From the NCBI RefSeq assembly GCF_002091755.1, contig NZ_BDAI01000020.1, positions 1-63,122 on the forward strand: a stretch of 63,122 nucleotides of DNA, written 5' to 3'. The notes under the pieces are model-generated. The model saw nothing but the letters and a program-made list of their open reading frames with translations. It was not told the DNA's origin and did not search any database. The stretch's first letter is position 1. The number at the start of each line of letters is the position of its first letter. The position numbers and the translations under genes were made by a program. This DNA comes from Pseudomonas nitroreducens NBRC 12694 (GTDB lineage: Bacteria; Pseudomonadota; Gammaproteobacteria; Pseudomonadales; Pseudomonadaceae). This document shows positions 8,028 to 16,796 of this stretch, in pieces.

Positions 8028-9050
8028 ATGACACAGCAGCAACCGATCGCCGTCCTCGGTGGTGGCAGTTTCGGCACCGCCTTCGCCAATCTGCTGGCAG
8101 AAAACGGGCAGCGCGTTCGTCAATGGATGCGCGACGAGGAGCAGGCCGAGGCGATCCGCACCCGCCGCGAGAATCCCAACTACCTCAAGGGCGTGCGTAT
8201 CCATGACGGCGTGGAGCCGACCACGGACCTGGTGGCGACCCTGGCCGAGTGCGAGATGATTTTCGTCGCAGTGCCTTCCAGCGCCCTGCGCAAGGTGCTC
8301 GACGGCCGCAGCGAAGAGCTGGCGGGCAAGATGCTGGTCAGCCTGACCAAGGGCATCGAAGCGCAGAGCTTCAAGCTGATGAGTCAGGTGCTCGAAGAGA
8401 TCGCACCGAAATCCCGCATCGCGGTGATTTCCGGCCCGAACCTGGCGCGCGAGATCGCCGAGCACGAGCTGACCGCCACCGTGGTCGCCAGCGAGGACGA
8501 AGACCTCTGTGCCCAGGTGCAGCAGGCCCTGCACGGCCGCACTTTCCGCGTCTACGCCAGTGGCGACCGCTTTGGCGTCGAACTGGGCGGCGCGCTGAAG
8601 AACGTCTACGCCATTATTGCCGGGATGGCTGCCGCGCTGGGCATGGGCGAGAACACCAAGGGCATGCTGATCACCCGCGCCCTGGCGGAGATGACCCGCT
8701 TCGCCGTCAAGCTCGGCGCCAACCCCATGACGTTCCTCGGCCTGGCCGGTGTGGGCGACCTGATCGTCACCTGTTCGTCACCCAAGAGTCGTAACTATCA
8801 GGTGGGCTTCGCCCTGGGCGAAGGCCTGACCCTGGAGGACGCCGTGGCGCGCATGGGCGAGACTGCCGAGGGCGTGAATACCCTCAAGGTGCTCAAGGCC
8901 AAGGCCGACGAGCTGCGGGTCTACATGCCGCTGGTGGCCGGCCTCAACGCCATCCTGTTCGGCGGCCGTACACTGGAGCAGGTCATCGGAGCGCTGATGA
9001 GCGGTGAGCCGAAGACCGACGTCGACTTCATTCCCACCACCGGTTTCTGA
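8028..9050 (+). CDS. gpsA: NAD(P)-dependent glycerol-3-phosphate dehydrogenase
   Basis: GpsA reduces dihydroxyacetone phosphate to sn-glycerol-3-phosphate, the backbone for phospholipid synthesis; cytosolic. It has 340 residues, the usual length. The dinucleotide-binding loop GGGSFGTAFA is at 11-20; SLTKGIEAQ, ISGPNLAREIAE and ELGGALKNVYAIIAG are the conserved segments around the catalytic lysine. It is divergent from the TonB-receptor operon, and probably co-transcribed with the following DUF4389 and sixA genes (12-bp gap, then overlap). Confidence 0.97.
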   Translation: MTQQQPIAVLGGGSFGTAFANLLAENGQRVRQWMRDEEQAEAIRTRRENPNYLKGVRIHDGVEPTTDLVATLAECEMIFVAVPSSALRKVLDGRSEELAGKMLVSLTKGIEAQSFKLMSQVLEEIAPKSRIAVISGPNLAREIAEHELTATVVASEDEDLCAQVQQALHGRTFRVYASGDRFGVELGGALKNVYAIIAGMAAALGMGENTKGMLITRALAEMTRFAVKLGANPMTFLGLAGVGDLIVTCSSPKSRNYQVGFALGEGLTLEDAVARMGETAEGVNTLKVLKAKADELRVYMPLVAGLNAILFGGRTLEQVIGALMSGEPKTDVDFIPTTGF

Positions 9051-9062
9051 GGAGGTTTCGCC

Positions 9063-9419
9063 ATGTCCGCTGAACGTCAGCCCGCTGACCGTCTAGAGAA
9101 GGAATCCCTGGTCCTGCGCGTCGTCTGGATGCTGGTCTTCGCGCTGGTCTGGTTCGTCGCCGAGATGATCCTCGGCGCCGTGGTGATCATCCAGCTGATC
9201 TACCGCGTCATCTACGGTTCGCCCAGCGGCAGCCTGATGGGCTTCGGCGACAGCCTGAGCCAGTACTTTGCGCAGATTGGCCGCTTCGGCACCTTCCAGA
9301 CCGAAGAGAAGCCCTGGCCGTTCGCCGACTGGCCGACTGCCCGCGCCCCGGAAGGCGAGGCCCCGCACGACGTGCCGCCGGCGCCGCACCCGGTGCGTGA
9401 CGAGGAGCCGAAGCTTTGA
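9063..9419 (+). CDS. DUF4389 family membrane protein
   Basis: A 118-residue protein with one long hydrophobic stretch (about 18-48: LRVVWMLVFALVWFVAEMIL and onward) and a proline- and acid-rich cytosolic-looking tail. It matches the DUF4389 family found after gpsA in pseudomonads. A strong GAGGAGG site precedes the ATG. It is sandwiched between gpsA and sixA, with its stop overlapping the TTG start of sixA. Function unknown. Confidence 0.8.
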   Translation: MSAERQPADRLEKESLVLRVVWMLVFALVWFVAEMILGAVVIIQLIYRVIYGSPSGSLMGFGDSLSQYFAQIGRFGTFQTEEKPWPFADWPTARAPEGEAPHDVPPAPHPVRDEEPKL

Positions 9420-9880
9420 AGCTCTGGCTGCTGCGCCATGGCGAGGCCGAGCCCCAGGCCCGCCGTGATGCCGAGCGCCGACTGACGGCCCATGGCATCA
9501 AGGAGGCGCTGAAAAGCGCCGCCCAGTTGGCCGGCCAGCCGCTGGACGGCATCCTCGCCAGCCCCTACGTGCGCGCCCAGGAAACCGCCGAGCTGGTTCG
9601 CGAGGCGCTGGGTTTCGAGGGGGCGGTCGGCACCGCGCCCTGGCTGACTCCGGATGACGATCCGAAAGACGTGCTGCGTTTCCTCGATGGCCGCAACGAG
9701 CAGAACCTGCTGCTGGTCACGCATCAGCCTCTGGTCGGTGCGCTGGCCGGCCTGCTGGTGCATGGCAGCCGCAGCGATGCCGTGCCGTTCAGCACCGCCA
9801 CGCTGGCGGAACTGGAAGGCGAGGTGCCGGTGGCGGGATTGATGGAGCTGGTGTCGCTCTACCATCCGCGGCATTCCTGA
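9416..9880 (+). CDS. sixA: Phosphohistidine phosphatase SixA
   Basis: A 154-residue histidine-phosphatase superfamily member. SixA dephosphorylates phosphohistidine on HPt or NPr proteins. The nucleophile motif R7-H8-G9 sits at the extreme N-terminus (MKLWLLRHGEAEP) and the second catalytic histidine is H103 (LLLVTHQPLVGAL). The start is TTG at 9416, which overlaps the preceding stop (TTGA) and so implies coupling; no in-frame ATG lies before the RHG motif. A terminator follows at 9895. Confidence 0.9.
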   Translation: MKLWLLRHGEAEPQARRDAERRLTAHGIKEALKSAAQLAGQPLDGILASPYVRAQETAELVREALGFEGAVGTAPWLTPDDDPKDVLRFLDGRNEQNLLLVTHQPLVGALAGLLVHGSRSDAVPFSTATLAELEGEVPVAGLMELVSLYHPRHS

Positions 9881-9894
9881 GTCGTCCGTTTCCG

Positions 9895-9919
9895 AAAAAG
9901 GCCCCGAAAGGGGCCTTTT
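9895..9919 (+). terminator. Terminator after gpsA-sixA
   Basis: AAAAAGGCCCC, loop GAAA, GGGGCCTTTT: a perfect stem with a U-tract, starting 14 bp after the sixA stop codon. Confidence 0.92.
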
Positions 9920-10058
9920 GCATTTCCATTGCCGGCAAATCGTGCCTGGATGTTTCTTCGCGAGCCCCGTTGCAGAGCGGCTGGTGGCCAATCCTTCGGC
10001 TAAATCCTACAAAAGTTCACACGACCAGCCTTGTCTGCCGCTGCGCTGCGTGGAATAT

Positions 10059-10082
10059 TCAACCAAGCAAGTGCTTGGTTGA
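10059..10082. promoter_or_regulatory. Perfect palindromic operator upstream of acyl-CoA synthetase
   Basis: TCAACCAAGCA and TGCTTGGTTGA are exact inverted repeats of 11 bp around a central AG. The site lies 55 bp upstream of the GTG start of the acyl-CoA synthetase. The symmetry suggests a TetR-type dimer, plausible for fatty-acyl-CoA control; no such regulator is encoded nearby. Confidence 0.7.
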
Positions 10083-10137
10083 TCCATCGCTATATCCCTG
10101 AGCTACACCTCTGACAAAAAAAACAAAGGAGGGGCAC

Positions 10138-11805
10138 GTGGTTAAAGCAGTCCGATTACCACTCGACCTGTTCTATCAGCGCGAGAAGAGCCACCCGAAC
10201 AAGCGCTACCTGGTGCAGCCGCTCACTGGCGGCCAAGTGCAGACCCTGACCTGGGGCGAAGTGGGCGACCAGGCCCGCCGCGCCGCCGCCTGGCTGCGCA
10301 GCCTTGACCTGCCCGAAGGCAGCCGGGTGGCGATCATTTCGAAGAACTGTGCGCACTGGATAGTCGCCGACGTCGCCATCTGGATGGCCGGCCACGTTTC
10401 GGTGCCGCTGTATCCCAACCTCACCGCCGACTCCGTGCGCCAGGTGATGACCCACTCCGAAGCGCGGGTGGCCTTCATCGGCAAGCTGGACGACTGGCCG
10501 GCAATGGTCGACGGTATTCCCGAGGGCGTGCCCACGGTGGCTTTGCCGCTGCATCCGGAAGGGCGATTCGACCACCAGTGGGGCGATCTCCAGCAGCAGG
10601 CGCCGATCAGCGATGATCCGCGCCCGGACACCACCACCCTGGCGACCCTCATCTACACCTCCGGCACCACCGGTACGCCCAAGGGCGTGATGCACACCTT
10701 CGGCAACTTCGCCTTCGCCGCCAGCCATGCCATCGACCTGTTCGGTGTCGGCGAGGAGGACCGGCTGCTGTCGTACCTGCCGCTGTGCCATGTGGCCGAG
10801 CGGATGTTCGTGCAGATGGCGTCGATCTATGCCGGGCAGACGATCTTCTTCGCCGAGAGCCTGGACACCTTCGTTGCCGACATGCGCCGGGCGCGGCCCA
10901 CGGTGTTCTTCGGCGTGCCGCGCATCTGGACCAAGTTCCAGATGGGCGTCTACGCGCAGATGCCGGCGAAAAAGCTCGACCGCCTGCTGCGCCTGCCCAT
11001 CGTCGGCCGCCTGGTCGGTCGCAAGGTACTCGCCGGCCTTGGCCTGGACGCCGTGCGCTACGCCCTGTGCGGTGCCGCGCCGGTGCCCGAGGCGCTGCTG
11101 AACTGGTACCAGCGCCTGGGCCTGAATGTTCTCGAGGTCTACGGCATGACCGAGAACTGCGGTTACTCCCACGTCTGCAGACCGGGCGAGCAGAAGACCG
11201 GCTGGATCGGCCGCAACAGCCCCGGCGTGGAAGTGCGCATCAGCGACGAGGGCGAAGTGCAGGTGCGCAGCGGCGCGACCATGGTCGGCTACTTCAAGGA
11301 CCCGGAGCGCACTGCCGAGACCATCACCGAGGACGGCTTCCTGCGTACCGGCGACAAGGGCGAGCAGGATGCCGAAGGCCACCTGCGCCTGACCGGACGC
11401 ATCAAGGAAATCTTCAAGACCGCCAAGGGCAAGTACGTGGCCCCGGCGCCCATCGAGAACCGCCTGGCCGTGCATTCGCGGATCGAGCAGATCTGTGTGG
11501 TCGGCGACGGCCTGATTGCCCCGCTGGGCCTGTGCGTGCTCTCCGAGGTGGGCCGCCAGGAAGCCGCCAACGGCTCGCGCATCGAGCTCGAACAGAGCCT
11601 GCAGGCGCTGCTGACGGAGGTGAACGAGGCGCTGGACAAGCACGAACGCCTGGCCGGACTGGTGCTGGTCAAGGACGTCTGGACGGTGGATAACGGCTTC
11701 CTCACGCCCACTCTGAAGATCAAGCGCAACGTGGTGGAAGGCACCTACGGTCAGCGCTTCAATGAATGGGCGGAGCGCCGCGAGGCGGTGCAATGGCATG
11801 AATGA
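10138..11805 (+). CDS. AMP-binding long-chain acyl-CoA synthetase
   Basis: A 555-residue ANL-superfamily adenylating enzyme, predicted to activate a fatty acid to acyl-CoA through an acyl-adenylate. The P-loop YTSGTTGTPKGVM is at about 172-184, followed by VYGMTENCGYSHVC, then GFLRTGDKGEQDAEGHLRL and GRIKEIFKTAKGKYVAP with the catalytic hinge and lysine region. The form resembles the FadD15/FAA1-like branch (a PLCHVAERMF segment) rather than classical FadD. The start is GTG, chosen for its AAAGGAGGGG site. Its stop lies just before the thioesterase gene, so the two are probably one operon controlled by the palindrome at 10059. Confidence 0.88.
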   Translation: MVKAVRLPLDLFYQREKSHPNKRYLVQPLTGGQVQTLTWGEVGDQARRAAAWLRSLDLPEGSRVAIISKNCAHWIVADVAIWMAGHVSVPLYPNLTADSVRQVMTHSEARVAFIGKLDDWPAMVDGIPEGVPTVALPLHPEGRFDHQWGDLQQQAPISDDPRPDTTTLATLIYTSGTTGTPKGVMHTFGNFAFAASHAIDLFGVGEEDRLLSYLPLCHVAERMFVQMASIYAGQTIFFAESLDTFVADMRRARPTVFFGVPRIWTKFQMGVYAQMPAKKLDRLLRLPIVGRLVGRKVLAGLGLDAVRYALCGAAPVPEALLNWYQRLGLNVLEVYGMTENCGYSHVCRPGEQKTGWIGRNSPGVEVRISDEGEVQVRSGATMVGYFKDPERTAETITEDGFLRTGDKGEQDAEGHLRLTGRIKEIFKTAKGKYVAPAPIENRLAVHSRIEQICVVGDGLIAPLGLCVLSEVGRQEAANGSRIELEQSLQALLTEVNEALDKHERLAGLVLVKDVWTVDNGFLTPTLKIKRNVVEGTYGQRFNEWAERREAVQWHE

Positions 11806-11825
11806 GACGACATGAGGGGAATGGC

Positions 11826-12251
11826 ATGACCTGGCGCACCACGCCCGATCTGGAAAAGCTCAATGCGAACCTGAAGAACACCATCGGTGAAGTGCTCGAT
11901 ATCCGCTTCGAGGCGTTCGACGACGACTCGCTGACCGCCAGCATGGTGGTGGATTCGCGTACCCACCAGCCCTACGGCCTGCTGCACGGCGGCGCCTCGG
12001 TGGTGCTGGCGGAGACCGTCGGCTCCACCGCCAGCTACCTGTGCCTGGATACGTCCAAGTACTACTGCGTTGGCCTGGAAGTGAACGCCAACCACCTGCG
12101 CGGCCTGCGCAGCGGGCGGGTGACGGCGGTGGCCAAGGCGGTGCACATCGGTCGCTCGACCCACGTCTGGGAAATCCGCCTGCACGGGGATGATGGCAAG
12201 CCGAGCTGCATCTCGCGGCTGACCATGGCGGTGGTGCCGCTGGAGCGTTGA
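11826..12251 (+). CDS. PaaI/YdiI-type hotdog thioesterase
   Basis: A 141-residue single hotdog-fold acyl-CoA thioesterase. The signature GLLHGGASVVLAE contains H54-G55-G56 and catalytic E63, the same spacing as E. coli YdiI/EntH. I chose the ATG at 11826 because AGGGG precedes it by about 7 nt; an ATG at 11802 overlaps the previous stop but lacks that site. Paired with the acyl-CoA synthetase, it could hydrolyse the thioesters that enzyme makes, limiting CoA trapping; the substrate is not known. Confidence 0.85.
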   Translation: MTWRTTPDLEKLNANLKNTIGEVLDIRFEAFDDDSLTASMVVDSRTHQPYGLLHGGASVVLAETVGSTASYLCLDTSKYYCVGLEVNANHLRGLRSGRVTAVAKAVHIGRSTHVWEIRLHGDDGKPSCISRLTMAVVPLER

Positions 12252-12274
12252 GGGGGCCGGGAACTGGCTCGAAC

Positions 12275-12355
12275 GTGGGATGGCATGGAGCGAAGCGATA
12301 CACATCAATTACTGCTCCGGCAGCATGGGTATCGCCTAGGCTCCACCCATCCTAC
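12275..12355. repeat. Inverted repeat (GTAGGATGG-type REP pair)
   Basis: Arms of about 27 bp: GTGGGATGG, GGAGC, AGCGATAC on the left match GTAGGATGG, GGAGC, GCGATAC on the right, read on the opposite strand. It occupies most of the gap between the thioesterase and the AraC-type regulator. It resembles a repeat common in pseudomonad intergenic regions and may act as a terminator or mRNA stabiliser. Confidence 0.6.
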
Positions 12356-12447
12356 AAGGGCGCTCCCTGCGGTTGCATCTGACTGGAGGAGCGGGCGCTC
12401 GCAATTTTGTCCAAGACCCGCCGTTCCTGCGCCGGTAAAGTAGGCCC

Positions 12448-13251
12448 ATGGAACGCATCGAACACCACAGCAGCGGCTTGCCCGGCGTCCGTTTCATCGA
12501 CGCCGAGTACCGCCGTTTCGCCTTTCCGCGGCATTTTCACCTCGACTATCACGTCGGGTTGATGTTCGACGGTCGCCAGCGCTACACCCATCGCGGTGAG
12601 CGCTCGCTGGCCGGGAATGGCGACATCCTGCTGATGAGCCCCGAGAGTATCCACGACGGCTCCAGCGACGGTGAGGACGGCTATCGCATCCGCGTGCTGT
12701 CCATCGACCCGCACTGGCTGGACGATGCCTGCCGCGCCTTCAGCGATGGCCGCCAGGGCGCGCCGCGGCTGACGGCCGCGCAACTGCGCGATCCACGGCT
12801 GCAGGCCGAACTGCAACAAGCCCATGCCCTGATGCTGGGTGGCGAGCGGCTGGAGCAGGAAGGCCAGCTGTGGCAGGCGCTGGCCGCCTTGCTGGAGCGC
12901 GCCTCCAGCCTGCGCATCCGTGAGCCGGGGCAGGGTTTCGACGCGCCGACCTGGGCACGTATCCGCGAATGGCTGGAGTCGCGCCTGGAAACGCCGCCGA
13001 CGCTGGAGGAGATCGCCGAGTTCTGCGACCTCAGCCCCTGGCAGGTATTGCGCCGCTTCCGCCACCAGTGCGGATTGCCGCCGCACCAGTGGCTGACGCA
13101 CCTGCGACTCGAGCGCGCCTTGCCGCGGGTGCTCAAGGGCCAGCCGCTGTCGGAGATCGCCCTGAGCCTGGGCTTCTATGACCAGGCGCACTTCAGCCGC
13201 CTGTTCCGCCGCACCTACGGATTGCCGCCCGCGCGACTGCGCCAGCGCTGA
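12448..13251 (+). CDS. AraC family transcriptional regulator
   Basis: A 267-residue regulator: an N-terminal cupin sensor domain (FPRHFHLDYHVGLMF; GDILLMSPESIHDG) and a C-terminal double helix-turn-helix (about 165-265) with TLEEIAEFCDLSPWQVLRRF and LSEIALSLGFYDQAHFSRLF. It lies 44 bp upstream of a LysE-type exporter on the same strand. AraC-LysE pairs of this kind usually work with the regulator controlling the exporter in response to an amino acid, so local control is likely; the effector is unknown. Confidence 0.9.
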   Translation: MERIEHHSSGLPGVRFIDAEYRRFAFPRHFHLDYHVGLMFDGRQRYTHRGERSLAGNGDILLMSPESIHDGSSDGEDGYRIRVLSIDPHWLDDACRAFSDGRQGAPRLTAAQLRDPRLQAELQQAHALMLGGERLEQEGQLWQALAALLERASSLRIREPGQGFDAPTWARIREWLESRLETPPTLEEIAEFCDLSPWQVLRRFRHQCGLPPHQWLTHLRLERALPRVLKGQPLSEIALSLGFYDQAHFSRLFRRTYGLPPARLRQR

Positions 13252-13295
13252 TCCACCCACCGATCCCGTTTCCTTTCCCACTGGAGAATCCCGCG

Positions 13296-13943
13296 ATGCA
13301 GGAGGTTCACGTCTTGCTCATGCTCACCGCCGTGTTTGCCGTCGCCCTGGTCAGCCCCGGCCCGGACGTCGCGCTGGTGGTGCGCACTTCTCTGCACCAG
13401 GGCCGCCGCGCCGGCGTGCTCAGCGCCCTGGGGCTGGCCTGCGGCATCCTGGTCCACGGCACGTTGGTGCTGACCGGCGTGTCGCTGCTGCTCAGCCGTT
13501 CGCCGCTGCTGTTCAGTGCGTTGCAGCTGGTGGGCGCGTTCTATCTCGGCTGGCTGGGCATCGGTGCTCTGCGTGCCCTGCGCAAGCCGGGCGGGGCAGG
13601 GCGGATCGACGGCGAGCTGGCTGAATCCAGGCTTGGCCCCTGGCTGCGCGGGTTGGCGACCAACCTGTTCAATCCCAAGGCGCTGGTGTTCTTCCTCGCA
13701 TTGCTGACCAGCCTGATCCCGGTAGACATGTCGGCACCCGGCAAGGTGGCGGTGGCTGTGATGCTGTTCGGCACTGGCTTCCTCTGGTTCAGCCTGCTCA
13801 GCGTGATCCTCACCCGACCGGTCTGGCAGAAGCGCCTGCTGCGGGCGGTGCCGGTGATCGATGGAGCCTGTGGGCTGGTGTTCCTGCTGGTGGCTGGCGG
13901 CATCCTGTTCAGCGTGGTGAACCACGCGGTGCAGTGGGTCTGA
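13296..13943 (+). CDS. LysE/RhtB family amino-acid exporter
   Basis: A 215-residue inner-membrane protein with about six hydrophobic segments and the family hallmark SPGPDVALVVRTSL after the first helix. LFNPKALVFFLAL in the middle is the conserved NPK signature. GGAG lies upstream of the ATG. It probably exports an amino acid or analogue and is probably controlled by the AraC-type gene upstream. Confidence 0.88.
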   Translation: MQEVHVLLMLTAVFAVALVSPGPDVALVVRTSLHQGRRAGVLSALGLACGILVHGTLVLTGVSLLLSRSPLLFSALQLVGAFYLGWLGIGALRALRKPGGAGRIDGELAESRLGPWLRGLATNLFNPKALVFFLALLTSLIPVDMSAPGKVAVAVMLFGTGFLWFSLLSVILTRPVWQKRLLRAVPVIDGACGLVFLLVAGGILFSVVNHAVQWV

Positions 13944-14091
13944 GTCGCGCCGCAAGAGGGCGGGAAGGGCAAATCCGCCGGAGCGCCATGGACTTTGGCC
14001 GTAGTGCCGTCATTCGCGGGAATGCGGGTCATTGCCGCACTCGGGTTGCTGTCGGAAAATCCGGGCTGTCATTCCCCCGAGTTCACCCAGC

Positions 14092-14892
14092 ATGTCGCAA
14101 GCGGTCTTCTTCGCCCACGCCAACGGTTTCCCCTCGGGTACCTATGGCAAGTTGTTCGACGCCCTGGAGCCGGATTACCGGGTCCATCGGCTGGACATGC
14201 ACGGCCATGACCCGCGCTTCCCGGTGAACGCCAACTGGGAAAACCTGGTGGAAGAGCTGCTGCATCACCTGGCGGCGCTGGATGAACCGGTGTGGGGCGT
14301 CGGCCATTCCCTGGGCGGCGTGCTGCATTACCACGCGGCGCTGCGCAGGCCCGAGCTGTATCGCGGGGTGGTCATGCTCGATTCGCCCCTGCTGACCTTG
14401 GCCGATCAACTGGTGATCCGTGTCGCCAAGCGCTTCGGCTTCATCGACCGGCTGACGCCCGCCGGCCGCACGCTCGGTCGCCGCGAGGATTTCGACGATT
14501 TTGCCGAGGCGCTGGAGTATTTCGCCGGCAAGCCGCTGTTCAAGCGTTTCGACCGCGATTGCCTGGAAGCTTACGTGCGCCACGGGCTGGCACCGGCCGA
14601 CGCAAGGGGCCTGCGGTTGAAGTTCGACCCGGCCACGGAAATCTCCATCTACCGCAACGTGCCACACACCAGCCCCGGCCGCGCGAAGCAGCTCGCCGTG
14701 CCGTTGACCATGGTGCGCGGCCGCCACAGTCGGGTGGTGCTGCCGCACCACGCCCGTATGATCGGCCGCATCCCCATGGGGGAGAGCCTGTCGCTGCCCG
14801 GTGGGCACATGTTCCCGCTGGAGCGCCCGCAGGACACCGCCGCTCTGCTCAAGACCGTCTTCGCCCGCTGGCAACAGCGCACCAACGCCTGA
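14092..14892 (+). CDS. Alpha/beta hydrolase
   Basis: A 266-residue alpha/beta hydrolase. The nucleophile elbow is GHSLGG (S73), the oxyanion-hole region is FAHANGFPSGTY, and the C-terminal histidine is probably in LPGGHMFPLERP. The ATG at 14092 is preferred because the family N-terminus (QAVFFAHANGFPS) begins there, although the ribosome-binding site is weak. It lies 9 bp upstream of a second, different alpha/beta hydrolase, so they are co-transcribed. Substrate unknown (esterase, lipase-like or thioesterase possible). Confidence 0.85.
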   Translation: MSQAVFFAHANGFPSGTYGKLFDALEPDYRVHRLDMHGHDPRFPVNANWENLVEELLHHLAALDEPVWGVGHSLGGVLHYHAALRRPELYRGVVMLDSPLLTLADQLVIRVAKRFGFIDRLTPAGRTLGRREDFDDFAEALEYFAGKPLFKRFDRDCLEAYVRHGLAPADARGLRLKFDPATEISIYRNVPHTSPGRAKQLAVPLTMVRGRHSRVVLPHHARMIGRIPMGESLSLPGGHMFPLERPQDTAALLKTVFARWQQRTNA

Positions 14893-14901
14893 GGAACCGC
14901 C

Positions 14902-15765
14902 ATGACCGCCAAAGTCCAGGAAATCCGCCTGAACCTGCCGCATATCGAGCTGGCCGCGCACCTGTTCGGCCCGGAAGACGGCCGGCCGGTGATTGCCCTG
15001 CACGGTTGGCTGGACAACGCCATGAGCTTCGCCCGCCTGGCACCGAAGCTCGAAGGCGTGCGCATCCTCGCCCTCGATTTCGCCGGCCACGGCCACTCGG
15101 GCCACCGCGCACCGGGGGCCAGCTACCTGCTCTGGGATTACGCGCTGGACGTGCTGATGGTGGCAGACCAGATGGGCTGGGAGCGTTTCTCCCTGCTCGG
15201 GCACTCCATGGGCGCGATCGTCTCGGTGCTGCTGGCCGGCGCCATGCCCGAGCGCATCGAGCGCCTGGCGCTGATCGACGGCCTGGTGCCCTACACCGGT
15301 GAACCGGACACCTCGCCGCAGAAGCTTGGCGAAGCCTTGCGCGCGCAACTGGCCCTGCCGAACAAGCGCAAACCGGTGTACGAGGCTATCGACCGCGCGG
15401 TGGAAGCGCGCATGAAGGGCGTCGGCGCGGTGAGCCGGGAAGCCGCCGAGCTGCTGGCATCCCGTGGCCTGGTGCCGGTGCCCGGCGGCTACACCTGGCG
15501 TACCGACGCGCGCCTGACACTGCCGTCGCCGCTGCGCCTGACCCGCGCCCATGCGCGACAATTCGTCCAGTCCGTGCAGTGCCCGACCAGCCTGGTGCTG
15601 GCGCAGCAGGGGTTGATGCTGGTCGAGCCGGCCACCCGCGAACTGCTCAAGGACAGGCCCTTCGAGGTCCATGAACTGCCGGGCCAGCACCACCTGCACC
15701 TGGATGACGAGGCGGGCGCCGAAGCGGTTGCCGCGATCTTCCGGCAGTTCCTGCTGGCGGACTGA
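14902..15765 (+). CDS. Alpha/beta hydrolase
   Basis: A 287-residue alpha/beta hydrolase with oxyanion motif LHGWLDNAMSF, GHGHSG after strand 4, nucleophile S102 in LGHSMGAIVS, and a likely catalytic histidine in GQHHLHLDDE. GAGGA lies upstream of the ATG. Not a duplicate of its upstream neighbour: the two share the fold but little sequence. They may act on the same class of ester; no specific function can be assigned. Confidence 0.85.
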   Translation: MTAKVQEIRLNLPHIELAAHLFGPEDGRPVIALHGWLDNAMSFARLAPKLEGVRILALDFAGHGHSGHRAPGASYLLWDYALDVLMVADQMGWERFSLLGHSMGAIVSVLLAGAMPERIERLALIDGLVPYTGEPDTSPQKLGEALRAQLALPNKRKPVYEAIDRAVEARMKGVGAVSREAAELLASRGLVPVPGGYTWRTDARLTLPSPLRLTRAHARQFVQSVQCPTSLVLAQQGLMLVEPATRELLKDRPFEVHELPGQHHLHLDDEAGAEAVAAIFRQFLLAD

Positions 15766-15846
15766 GCAATACCCTGTAGCGGCGCGCAGCTTGACTAAAG
15801 CGGGGCCTGCCGCGAGTCTGCACGGATCGTTTCAGGGAGATTGTGC

Positions 15847-16734
15847 ATGCTCGACGTCCAGACCACCGCGCGCCAAGACGGCAAAAACCTTTCGGCGGAC
15901 GCGCAGAAGGCCCGGATCTCGCGGCTCCTTCACTCCCTGATCTTCACCGGTCTGCTCGGTGTCAGCGCCGTTGCCGGCGCCGCCGACCTGCCCGACAGCC
16001 ACGACCTGGACATCCTCCCGCGCTTCCCGCGTTCGGAGATCGTCGACTTCAACCAGGCTGCCGGCCAGGAGCGCATCTACCCACAGGGTTCGATCAGTCG
16101 TATCAGCGGGCGCCTGCGCATGGAGGGGGAGGTGCGTGCCATCGGCGACCTGACCGCCGTGACCTACCGCCTGCCCGACGAGGACTCCAGCCAGAGCGCC
16201 TTCGCCGCCGCGCGCAAGGACCTGCTCAAGGCCGACGCCACGCCGCTATTCTGGTGCGAGAGCCGCGATTGCGGCTCCAGCAACCTGCTGGCCAATTCGG
16301 TGTTCGGCAACTCCAAGCTGTTCGGCCCGGACGACCAGCAGGCCTACCTGCTGGTACGCCTTGCTGCGCCTCACGAGGACAGCCTGGTAGCGGTCTACAC
16401 CATCACCCGCGGCAACCGCCGCGCCTACCTGCATGCCGAACAGCTGGACAGCGGCGCCGCCCTCGGCGAGTTGTTGCCCAGCCCGGCGACCCTGATGCGC
16501 CTGCTCAAGGCCAACGGCGAGCTGACCCTCAGCCATGTGCCGCAGGAGCCGGGCGGTGCCTGGCTCGACCTGCTGGTGCGTACCCTGCGCCTGGATACCG
16601 GGGTGCGCGTCGAGCTGGCCGGCAAGCATGCCAGTGACTGGCGCGCAGCACTCACCGCCCAGGGCGTGCGCGATGCGCGTCTGGAGCAGGGCAAGGACGA
16701 CAGCGACGGCCTGCACCTGACCTGGCTGCGCTGA
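15847..16734 (+). CDS. DUF4892 family exported protein
   Basis: A 295-residue protein. A hydrophobic signal segment (about 33-45) ends in AVAGAADLP, with a probable cleavage site after it. The mature part carries the DUF4892 pattern (LPRFPRSEIVDF; YLLVRLAAPHEDSLVAVYTI). Start chosen at ATG 15847 because AGGGAGA lies about 7 nt upstream; a TTG two codons earlier is possible. The stretch before the signal core is unusually long and hydrophilic (about 25 residues), so it may be a twin or delayed signal, or a mis-set start with no better candidate. Likely periplasmic or outer-membrane associated; function unknown. Confidence 0.75.
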   Translation: MLDVQTTARQDGKNLSADAQKARISRLLHSLIFTGLLGVSAVAGAADLPDSHDLDILPRFPRSEIVDFNQAAGQERIYPQGSISRISGRLRMEGEVRAIGDLTAVTYRLPDEDSSQSAFAAARKDLLKADATPLFWCESRDCGSSNLLANSVFGNSKLFGPDDQQAYLLVRLAAPHEDSLVAVYTITRGNRRAYLHAEQLDSGAALGELLPSPATLMRLLKANGELTLSHVPQEPGGAWLDLLVRTLRLDTGVRVELAGKHASDWRAALTAQGVRDARLEQGKDDSDGLHLTWLR

Positions 16735-16796
16735 TTCCCCTACGCTGAAGGGCGAAACGCCCTACACTGGGGCTTTCGAGCCAACCGGGGTTTCCA

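Noticed and set aside
10059..10082. Reading the perfect palindrome as a transcription terminator
   Set aside because: It has no U-tract and lies at promoter distance ahead of a gene, while a good terminator already ends the sixA transcript at 9895.
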